DNA of 64,000 bases from Leptobrachium leishanense (lineage: Eukaryota; Chordata; Amphibia; Anura; Megophryidae), in the NCBI GenBank assembly GCA_009667805.1, contig CM019063.1, positions 88,687,877-88,751,876 of the forward strand, read 5' to 3'. A program made the translations under genes and the position numbers. Below, one piece after another: positions 55,644-64,000 of the stretch. The stretch's first letter is position 1; every line of letters starts with the position of its first letter. Below the pieces are notes generated by a model. The model made no database searches, was not told the DNA's origin, and saw only the letters and a list, made by a program, of their open reading frames with translations.

Positions 55644-56576
55644 TCTAGCGCTGTTTTAAGATATGTTGCTGCATTTACTTGGTTTGGCCACCAGAGGGAG
55701 ACAGGCGCGATATGAACTATACTGGACACAAACGGAACTACAAATTCCATCGTGCTTTGCGAGAGAGACAGGAAGTGGGTGGGAGAGAGAGAAGGACATC
55801 CGCAGCCTCGTACGAAGGAGAGCCAGTGTGAGCCGAGCGCCGAAATGTAGAGACGCACGTGAGACTGTCAGGGATTGAGATCAGGCCGGAGGGCAGTCGC
55901 GGCCTAGCGGGTGCTGTGGATCAGAGACAGTGACTTGGCGGAGACCTATCGAGAGATCGCTGAGAGGTTTGCACAGAGACAGAGTTCCGGTTTGGACCCC
56001 GAGTAAGGAGACCGCGATGATCCACTGGGAGTGCAGGCGGTAGGCCGTAGTCCTCGTTGCGGAGATCAGACAAATAGGAGAAGCGGATCCGGTGGCACAG
56101 AGTTCCAGTGTAATCCAGCGGAGAGACATCCTTGATCGGGCAGCGGAACAGATTGTCTAACGGATGGGTGAGAGGCCTTCCAGGCCCCAGTCTCAAGTTT
56201 AATGAAGCACGCTGCATTATTGTTTAAATCTACAGGGCCCCAATGTGACTAGTCGAAGATTCGCTCATTTCATTCACTGGCCAGTTGAATATAGTAACCG
56301 GGTACCTGAGTTCACACACACACACCTTTTTTGAGACATTACTTTCGCGGGACATACATTCCAGAAACAAAGGGGTTTTTGCCGCCGCGTGTTTTTCCCG
56401 CATTACGAAGTACTGTCGTTCATATACCGTGTTTACATTATATATGCCTCTTTATTGGGATCAGTAAAGTATATAATCTATAAAATCCACAACAGTGTTG
56501 GTGTATAATTATTCCCTTGTGCGGTGAGACTAACCCGTGGTTAAATTCAGCAGCTCCTCCGGGAGCAAGCCCTACA
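55644..56576 (+). repeat. 3' LTR of the Gypsy element
   Basis: 933 bp partner of 45520-46437. The first bases are TCTAG rather than TGTAG, a point change at the terminal dinucleotide. Ends CTACA and adjoins the second ATGT. Confidence 0.95.
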
Positions 56577-57236
56577 ATGTCTTGGTATGCTGAAGCATTC
56601 AGCGTTCCTTTCACTGGAACTAAGGGGCCAAGCCCAGCTCCTGAAAAACAACCCCACACCATAATCCCCCCTCCACCAAACTTTACACTTTGCACAATGC
56701 AGTCAGTACCGTTCTCCTGGCAACTGCCAAACCCAGACTCGTCCATCAGATTGTCAGATGGAGAAGTGCGATTTGTCACGCCAGAGAACGCGTCTCCACT
56801 GCTCTAGAGTCCAGTGGCGGCGTGCTTTACACCACTGCATCCGACGCTTTGTATTGCACTTGGTGATGTAATGCTTGGATGCAGCTGCTCGACCATGGAA
56901 ACCCATTCCATGAAGCTCTCTGCGCACTGTTCTTGAGCTAATCTGAAGGCCACATGAAGTTTGGAGGTCTGTAGCGATTGACTCTGCAGAAAGTTGGCGA
57001 CCTCTTCGTACTATGCGCCTCAGCATCCACTGACCCCGCTCCAACAGTTTAAGTGGCCTACCACTTCGTGGCTGAGTTGCTGTCATTCCCAAACACTTCC
57101 ACGTTCTTATAATACAGCTGACAGTTGACTGTGGAATATTTAGGAGCGAGGAAATTTCACGACTGGATTTGTTGCACAGGTGGCATCCTATCACAGTTCC
57201 ACGCTGGGATTCACTGAGCTCCTGGGAGCGACCCAT
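56577..57236 (-). pseudogene. Tc1-type transposase, N-terminal part
   Basis: Minus strand from ATG at 57236 (MGRSQELSE, the usual Tc1 start). Helix-turn-helix text SSREISSLLNIPQSTVSC and a second DNA-binding region (GRPLKLL) precede the catalytic core, which begins at VLWRDKSHF with the first Asp. The frame ends near 56754 and continues in another frame ([16 protein letters not shown]) to the LTR insertion at 56576, so there is one frameshift at about 56754-56780. The rest of the gene lies at 45144-45519. Confidence 0.88.
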
Positions 57237-57735
57237 TCTTTCACAAATGTTTGTAAAAACAGTCTGCATGCCTAGGTGCTTGATTTTATATACCTGTGGC
57301 CATGGAAGTGATTGGAACACCTGATTCTGATTATTTGGATGGGTGACCGAATACTTTTGGCAATATAGTGTACATACAATACAAGTAATAGTCTGCAAAC
57401 CACTTTATAAAACAAATGAATTTTGTTTCACTGTTTAATTTGACTCAAATACTAAATCTGTGACACAGCTTAATATTTAACCCTAGATTGTCTTTTAACA
57501 GCAAAATTTAGTTAATTGGGGTTTTATTTTGTGATCTGAAAATTCGAATTGATATCAACTATAGAATTGATATATGAAATTCGAATCAATTCGAAAATTC
57601 AAATCGATACGAAATTTTGAATCGATCCAAAACTAAACGAAATACAAAACAAAATTAGTTACGAAATTCCAAAAACTAAATTATTTAAAAACGAAACGAA
57701 ACAAAACAAATTTTTCAGCCATGCACATCCCTATT

Positions 57736-58775
57736 TGCTTACACTTTGCACTTCCCATGTTAAGCATAGGGAGCATATAGTACAGTAAGCTCATGCTGAA
57801 AAGCGCTAATACTGTTGCGCTGAGTTTTTTTTAACCCTTTGGCGATTGTGAGGTGATCTTTGCAGCATGCTAATGCTCATTTACATGAGCACTAGCGTTA
57901 AGAAGGTGATAGGGCCCTAACGCATTGCTCCATCGCTTCCACACTTTCTGCTGCTGTGAGAAATGAGAAGGTGACGTAGTGCAGGAATATTATTCACTTT
58001 ATTATTGAAAAGTAAACAATACTGCCACTTTTGGAGGAAATAAAAATATATTTTTATTCCTTTTATTTATTATTTTATACAGATTACCTGGTCATGGTTG
58101 ATATCATTGGAAAGGCCAGGATCTGGCCTTTCTAATGACACCTCGTACATTGCATGTTTAAAGAGATCTGGGGGTTCAAAGGACCCCAGCATCTCTTGTA
58201 TTGTGCATGGGACTCCCTCTTTATGACATCATTGCGCATGCGCTATGATGCCCGTGGCCCGGGGGGCAGTCCCACACGGCGAAGGCTGACAAGGAAGAAG
58301 CCTGCTGTGGTTCAATCCCCAGATCAGTGCCAGATAGGCGCCGAACTGGGTAAACTCATCGGTCCGCTCCTGCGTGCGGCGCCCCCCCTGACGTGCCTGG
58401 GGGAATGTGCCACCCCTGCCTGCAGATTTCCCCTTAGCATCCCCATTTTATCGTGAGATTCCAGGGCAGGCGCTACCTCGGCACCTTTCCCCAGAACCCA
58501 GTGCTAACTGCTGGCATACTCGCAGTAGCGCTGCCGTGAGTATCACCTCATGGAGTCCGCAGGACTCCATGGAGATATGTGCTTCTGGGCCAAGAGCCCT
58601 ACGTGATCTCGCTCCATTTGTCCCCAGTCTCACTCTGCTCATGACTACAAGAAGTGGTGCATCTGGCCCCCATTCTCGCCGCAAGATGATGAGAGTGGAG
58701 TATGATATTTAATGGGGGGGGGTTTGGGGACTGAAAAATAGTTGTAGCTAAAATCTTACCTTTAGTGTCCCTGCG

Positions 58776-58814
<39 letters not shown>

Positions 58815-59150
58815 TATATTTTTTTTTTGAGAAAGCATTTTACCATGAAGGATACATTGAGATTTCTCTCCAAGTATGTCCTGGGTGGCGAATATGTACC
58901 ATTAGGTGTCTTGCCCAAGGACACTTACTGGAGAGGGGCTAACGCTAATTAATGATTGCACTCACCATATTAAGTATAGGATGCTCACAGTTCAGTAAGC
59001 TTGCACAATTACAGATGAGCTAAGTGATTTCTTAAGGGTTTAGCATTAGGAAGGTAATAAGGGTGGCATGTGTTAAAGGCACTTATCCTAGCGTTAACAT
59101 TACTCATCTGAACTCTACCATTCGCGTTCACTAGGAAATAGTGCCCATAG
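57736..59150. repeat. decayed copies of the GGGCARTATTACAA MITE
   Basis: cttcccatgttaagcatagg, tagtacagtaagc, then gcagatttccccttagcatc and cagggcaggcgct correspond to parts of 10543-11283. 58838-58945 is the second copy of the repeat at 15290 (reverse orientation), and 58778-58804 is (TA)n. Boundaries between the pieces are not resolved. Confidence 0.5.
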
Positions 59151-59906
59151 ACGCAGGACCAGATCTATAACTAGTCAGAGTAGGCATGTGCCTGCCACAC
59201 AGGGGTGCCTTGCTCTGTAAAAAAAAAAAATTACAATCATTTAGACCACTGTATCTCTGGAGTCCTAAGGGCTAGAGGGACATGTGAGGTATCATTCGAA
59301 AGGCCAGATTATGGCCTTTCCAGTGATACCAAAGATAATCAGGCTAGATTTATGTACAAATAAAACAACAAATAAAATTATTTTCTCTTTTTTTTCTAAA
59401 GCAGCACTATTATTCTGTTTACAATTGTAAAGTGAACAATGATGCTGCGCTATCTCACCTTCTCATTTCCCACACTGCCAGCAAGTGTGGAGCTGGTGAT
59501 GCAATGCATGGTTTTATTGACAACCTAGACCGTGGCACTGCAGTAAGGAGAGACAGGAGGGACTTTGGAATCCTGCATCTCTGAATTGTACACCACACAA
59601 GGTTAAGTGAGGTGTCATTGGAAAGGTCAGAGTCTGGTCTTTACAATGATACCAAACATGACCATGTAATGTGTAAAAATAAAAAAGTGTAAGAATAAGT
59701 AAATGCAAAGTTTTTTAACCATGTGGTGACAATGTACACATCCCTCTCCTGTCTGTTGAATTAGCCAGGTCTCTGTGCTCTCTAGCATTCATTTACATAC
59801 AGTAGACTCTTTGGTTTTTATTACAACAAACCCTTCCCTTGGAAAGACACACCTACATTATACATATGGACTCTGCATTCTCTTTCCTCTTCCTGTTGTC
59901 TTGCTC
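59151..59906. repeat. decayed TTAA-element fragments in series
   Basis: The phrases ggcctttccagtgataccaa, gaacaatgatgctgc and acaccacacaaggttaagtg recur in two blocks (about 59280-59470 and 59590-59690), related to elements B and D. They are remnants without termini. Confidence 0.5.
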
Positions 59907-60875
59907 AGGGCCGGATTAACATAGGGGCTGATGGAGCAGCAGCTCCAGGCCCATGCCCCAGAATAGGCCCACAGAAAGGATAACTATGTCTGCATTGCTA
60001 AGCATTTGGACCCCATACCTCCAACTACATAGCAGCTACAGGGTCATATGAGAGAATGACCTTTCCAATGATACTAACATGACAAGGATTTATGTAACAA
60101 TAAAAGTAAAATAATAAATATTTCTTTATTTTTTCTTTCTAACACAGCAATATTTTACACTTTTCAATTATAATGGGAACATTGATGCTGCACTAACTCA
60201 CCATATCATTTCTCATGTCACCAACAAGTGTGGAGGTGATGGCACAATCCGTTACTACAAATGGTTACATCAAAAACCTAAACCGCCCCACTGTGGCAAA
60301 GTGCACAGGGGGGGACTTTGGAACCCTGTGTCACTAATCTTTACATCTCACAAGGTCAAGTGAGGTGTCATTGGACAGGACAGAGTCTGGCCTTTGAATT
60401 GATACCAAACGTGACCATGTAAAATCTAAAAGAAAGCAAAAAACTTTTTTTATTTACTTATTTTTAGTTCCAAAGCGATGGCATTGTCCATTTGTCACGT
60501 ATAAGATGAGCAATACCACTTCCATTACTCACCTTCTCATTTCCCACCCTGGAAGCAAGGTCAGTGTTTTATACATAGTTATATTCATCATAAAACACCA
60601 TCCTCAAAACACAAGGGAAATATTTAGTTTTTTGGTTAAAATGTTATGTTTTCTTAGAAAAATGCAGTAACAGGTTCCCTTTTCAATTTGTTTTTTAACC
60701 TGAATTCCCTATAGAATATATAACCACAAAGGTTTGGATGATAAAATGTGAAAAATTTAGATATACCCATATCTGCACTATTAAATAACCTAAAATATGT
60801 TTTCATTTCACTAAATTCCAAAAAAAAAGCCAGCAAAATATTCAGCTTCAGGCCCATAGAGATCTGGTCTTGCTG
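59907..60875. repeat. degenerate element, GGGCCGGATTAACA end type
   Basis: Left edge cagggccggattaacatagg followed by ggctgatggagcagcagctc. A right-edge candidate is caggcccatagagatctggt at 60850. Between them are further TTAA-family pieces (60045-60090, 60360-60425). A related end is at 28975-29045. Noncoding. Confidence 0.45.
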
Positions 60876-61225
60876 ACTGGACAGTTTTCCTTGTTCTCCT
60901 GACCATGTATTGATAAGTAGATACTGAGGGCTTCTGGCCCTCTAGGCCTATTTGTTAATGTAAATATTGGCTGCATTGTAAATCTTGTGCAGGTGTTCTG
61001 TACTTTGATTCCTAAAAAAAATTTAATGTAGTGGACAAAACTGTCTTCTGCAATATACTGTATATATTTTGAGTTGGTATGAGTGGTACACGATCAAATA
61101 TTTTTATCAAGGGTTCAGGGACGATACCAAAAACACATCAAGAAAAGGGTTTCTCTTGAATACTCTTGTGAATAAACTATATTAAAAAAATCACCATACA
61201 ATTAAGAACTCTGAGAAAGTACATA
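60876..61225. other. unassigned AT-rich sequence
   Basis: No frame or repeat recognised. Confidence 0.4.
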
Positions 61226-61614
61226 CAGGTTGAGCGCACCTTATCCAGATTTCTAAAATCCTTAAGACTCTGAAAACGTAATTTTATGAGCCTTCCAAGT
61301 TGTTGTAATTCCGGGTTGGTCCTGTCGCTCAGATACTCGGCTCCCAAGCACTACAGCAGAACAGGTCACACACTGGGAGCCTCTGGGGAGAGTCAGCATG
61401 TGACATGCTCCTTCGAGTCAAACTGACAAGTTGTATCATGTCTGCAGAGAAACCTTGCCCTGTGTATACACACTGGCTGCAGCAGGAAAGGGAACGGGCC
61501 TCTCCTGCCACGATCCTCTTTGTCTCCGACCTCTTTTTCTCCCGGATTCTGAAATCCAGAAGAATCCAGTATGCTCAGAGTCCAGTGCATTCTGGATAAG
61601 AGGTGCTCAATCTG
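61226..61614. mobile_element. MITE with TA duplication, CAGGTTGAGC termini
   Basis: 389 bp, CAGGTTGAGCGCACCTTATC ... GATAAGAGGTGCTCAATCTG, flanked by TA on both sides (61224-61225, 61615-61616). The termini resemble those of Tigger/pogo-type elements (CAGGTTGAGTATCC...), which also use TA; that assignment is from memory of the family. The frames across it on both strands are chance. Confidence 0.7.
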
Positions 61615-61616
61615 TA

Positions 61617-62900
61617 CATGTATTGCGGGACTCATAGATCTCATACACAGAAATAATTACTACAGGGAAGGCTTAAAGTAACAGTAAACAATATCTCAGG
61701 AAACAGCCAGGTACTCAGACTATAATGAGAGTATTACTGCTCTGGTAGACGGTGCTCACAGGTGCAGGGAGACCAATCCCAGCATGTAGACAAAGAATGA
61801 AATCATAATTCATGCACCACTTAGAGAAGTTCAAGGCGTTGGTTTTATTAGGATGAAAATATGTTGTCAAATAAATTTCCATGGTCAACCCCATTTTGGC
61901 CAAGTAACTGACCCCTGGTGTAGACTCTAACAAAACCAGACTTAAAAGCTTGGGCACCAGCTATAACCTTCTTGACCCCAGAATATGAACTAGCCAAAGA
62001 CAAATATTTTTTTGCCAAAATGTGCAGAATCAAATATCGCAGTAGGTACATGACTGACTGCAGGCTAGAGGATGAATTCGCAATAACCTGAATTTCCCCC
62101 ATACTAACGCCAAAAACACCAATGAGTTTACTGTAGGCGCACAATATGACAGCAGCCACCTTTTGATGACCATTATCCTTGAGGACCAAGGTGTGGCACA
62201 CTAGGAACCTTGCTAGAGAGCTTAAAACTGACACTCCGATCTACATCAGTAAAAATCTCAAGGTCACTGTAGTGGACTTTCCCATCCTGCCATACCAAAG
62301 CCCACTTTGCACTCAGCCGGGATTCTAGCCAGACATTCAAATCTGCCTCTATGAGCCATGTGATGTGAACATAGTTTCTTGTCTCACTCTCTGTTGTCAG
62401 AAAATGGCACCGACTAAATGCCCTCCCCACAGGAAGGATGAAGCAAATTAAGTTTAATTTGGTCAATTGAAAATTAAATGGTTGTTGCATGACCTAAAGT
62501 TGAACCATTCTGACACCCTTACACCTGAGACAAAGATTTGTCCATGAGACACATGGCTTTCTCTTAGTCTTTGACAGCCTTGGTGGGATTCAACCAACCA
62601 GTTCAAATTCTGGGAAAAGGTTTCTGCACAGAGGTGCTTTTTTCTGGTCCTATAAGCAGTGGCAGTTCTACTTTGAATGATCTGTTGAGTGGTGCCATGA
62701 ACCCAAAAATGTGCCAAAGCCCCCCAATCCACTTTACCTAGAGTGCAGACTCATGCAGCACTGCCCCTCTGCAAAGCTCTGCCCCTTAGGAGGGGTAGAA
62801 CTGCCCCTGGTAAGGTCACTGACCTGAGCCAAAGTGACCTGTAAGGAGCTCTCCCTCAACCAGCAGCTGCCATAAGACTCCACCTCGTAAAAAAAGAAAG
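61617..62900 (-). other. unassigned sequence with overlapping protein-like frames
   Basis: On the minus strand 62490-62173 (105 residues) and 62234-61848 (128 residues) overlap in different frames. They read somewhat like protein (HITWLIEADLNVWLESRLSA; GVSMGEIQVIANSSSSLQSV) and could be one decayed coding sequence. A third frame lies at 62732-62463. I recognise no family. Could equally be chance. Confidence 0.25.
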
Positions 62901-62914
62901 GGGGGGGGGGTCCA

Positions 62915-63185
62915 GAACCAATTTACAAAGTTGCATAGTAAAATAGGTTAAAAAAAACAATAGCTATCAAGTTCAACCTTCCATAAATCCCTTTGGCTGC
63001 TGTGGGAAAAAATCCCACTTGTGCAATTCCAGTTGAGCCCAAAAAGTGAAAAAGAAAAATCCTTCTTGATTCCACTTCGGCAATTGTGTTTCTCCGTTCA
63101 ACGTTCAATGCACTATAATTTTAATTCTTATATCTGTTTTATATCCAATTTTACCAGGAAACCATCCAAACCTTTTTAAAGGCCT
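62915..63185. repeat. dispersed repeat, 'tatcaagttcaacctt' type
   Basis: Phrases gcatagtaaaataggtt, atcaagttcaaccttccata and aaaaatccttcttgattcca resemble an abundant dispersed repeat of amphibian and fish genomes (usually caagttcaacctt ... ccttcctgac). Class not assigned. Confidence 0.45.
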
Positions 63186-63519
63186 GAAATAACTTGGATG
63201 AAACAAATCTTTAGGATGAGAATTCTACATTTTATTGTTAATACTAGAGAAAAAAAATATTTTATAGTCAACTAAATCTTCTTCCCTCCAGTCTCAGTGG
63301 ATGACTTGATGTCCTTTGTAAAGTCCTATTGATGAACAGGTCACCTGAGCGCTCTTTGTATTGACACTTTATGCATTTAGTACGTGTTTAGAGGGGGTGG
63401 ACAATGTGTGCCTGGAGGAATCTTTACAAAGCTGAATTTTGTTCTTACTTTGCATTATAACCATTTTTGTTTCTGTTTACAATTCCGGACATTAGTAATC
63501 ATTTGAGAGAATATCAGAT
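63186..63519. other. unassigned sequence
   Basis: No frame or repeat recognised. Confidence 0.4.
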
Positions 63520-64000
63520 AATGGGCTCTATAAACTCTCTTAACGTAAACGTTAACGCTCACTTGCGTGAGCTTTAACATTTGCCGCTGTATTTACCACA
63601 TGTTACAATCCAAACACAAACTGGTTAAAAAAAAACAGTTTGCATTTGGTACCTTGCGCTTCTCAGCGCAAGGTTACTGTACTTTGTGCTCCCTATGTTT
63701 AACATGGGGAACGCAAAGTGTTAATCAGCGCTGGTATTACAAAGTCCCAGCTCTGATTAACGCCTGGCTCTGGTCAGCGCAAAGTTAACCAGAGCCAGGA
63801 CTTGGTGTTAACGGATTCTGCTTCTACACCATACTAAAAAAAATTTAAAAAGCATCTATTACTCACCTTCTGTCCCGCGGCTCTGTTCGCCTCCGCCGGC
63901 CGGAAAAAGTCCCCCCCAGTCTCTCCCTGTGTATCACTACGCCGACCGGCCGGATCTCACGAGACAAGATCTGGCTGGTCACGTGACCGGCAGGGAGGAA
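63520..64000. mobile_element. GGGCARTATTACAA-type MITE, cut by the window end
   Basis: Starts near taatgggctctataaactct and contains gcgcaaggttactgtacttt, gctccctatgtttaacatgg, ccagagccagg and ctcaccttctgtcccgc, in the same order as 10690-11000. The right end is beyond the window. Confidence 0.55.

Larger units (their letters stand above)
45520..56576 (+). mobile_element. Ty3/Gypsy LTR retrotransposon with PNMA-like gag
   Basis: LTRs 45520-46437 and 55644-56576, both starting TGTAGCG/TCTAGCG and ending CTACA, flanked by ATGT on both sides (45516-45519, 56577-56580). Order inside: tRNA-Pro primer site, gag (split by 3.1 kb of noncoding DNA), protease, reverse transcriptase, RNase H, integrase with GPY/F-like tail, an acidic C-terminal region, then a polypurine tract. 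Protease-RT-RNaseH-integrase order marks Ty3/Gypsy. There is no env frame. All genes carry frameshifts or stops, so the copy is inactive. It inserted into the Tc1 transposase gene. Confidence 0.93.
45062..57370 (-). mobile_element. Tc1/mariner transposon, split by a Gypsy element
   Basis: Starts CACTATATTGCCAAAAGTAT and ends ATACTTTTGGCAATATAGTG, perfect inverted ends, with TA on both outer sides (45060-45061, 57371-57372) as Tc1/mariner elements leave. Without the 11.1-kb retrotransposon insert (45520-56576 plus one ATGT copy) the element would be about 1.25 kb, a typical Tc1 length with one transposase gene on the minus strand. Confidence 0.92.
44823..57735. mobile_element. AT-rich MITE-like element, split by the Tc1/Gypsy nest
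   Basis: Two parts, 44823-45059 and 57373-57735, share words such as attcgaatcgatatcaacta and gaattgatatatcaacta, and cgaaacgaaac. The right end is gccatgcacatccctat, a TAGGGATGTGCA-type terminus. I did not find the matching left terminus, so the left boundary is approximate. Noncoding. It hosts the Tc1 element at 45062-57370. Confidence 0.5.

Overview
This is a gene-poor, repeat-dominated stretch of a vertebrate nuclear genome, most likely a frog or another amphibian. The pointers are: dense TTAA-flanked and hAT-type MITEs, a Tc1 transposon, a Ty3/Gypsy retrotransposon with a tRNA-Pro primer site, and short dispersed repeats of kinds I associate with amphibian genomes (the 'cggcagataagaacc' and 'gcgctgtacaatggg' types). 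The species cannot be named from the sequence alone. There are no rRNA or tRNA genes, no CRISPR and no prokaryotic operons. The only candidate host coding sequence is one short exon on the minus strand (17391-17457). It would encode a 22-residue signal-peptide-like start ending at a good splice donor, with a 61-bp minisatellite in its presumed 5' leader.

Layout. 1-13.5 kb: scattered MITEs with terminal inverted repeats, including two hAT-type elements with readable 8-bp target duplications and a 1.4-kb inverted repeat whose 25-bp core is flipped. 13.5-19.3 kb: mostly unique sequence around the candidate first exon. 19.3-22.4 kb: more MITEs, including one hAT MITE inside another. 22.6-26.0 kb: an inverted-repeat element holding about 30 copies of a 54-bp minisatellite. 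26.0-27.8 kb: several copies of one CpG-rich MITE family, nested three deep. 29.8-32.4 kb: TTAA-flanked elements nested in each other and tandemly duplicated.

35.1-44.6 kb: an LTR retrotransposon (minus strand, 5-bp duplication CCATG, gag remnant only) interrupted by a 6.1-kb hAT transposon (8-bp duplication CTGGTGAC). The hAT has an almost complete, lightly damaged transposase and carries a MITE inside its own tandem repeats.

44.8-57.7 kb: a deeper nest. An AT-rich MITE-like element is split by a Tc1/mariner element (45062-57370). That is split by a Ty3/Gypsy retrotransposon (45520-56576), whose gag is split by 3.1 kb of noncoding DNA that includes a 1.2-kb TTAA element (46997-48239). The Gypsy capsid region resembles the PNMA family of domesticated vertebrate genes, which makes it the most interesting coding sequence here. 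57.7-64 kb: decayed repeats.

All the transposon genes seen carry stops or frameshifts. They tell the order of insertions rather than forming a working system: older elements are cut by younger ones, and the target-site duplications let the sequence of events be read directly.
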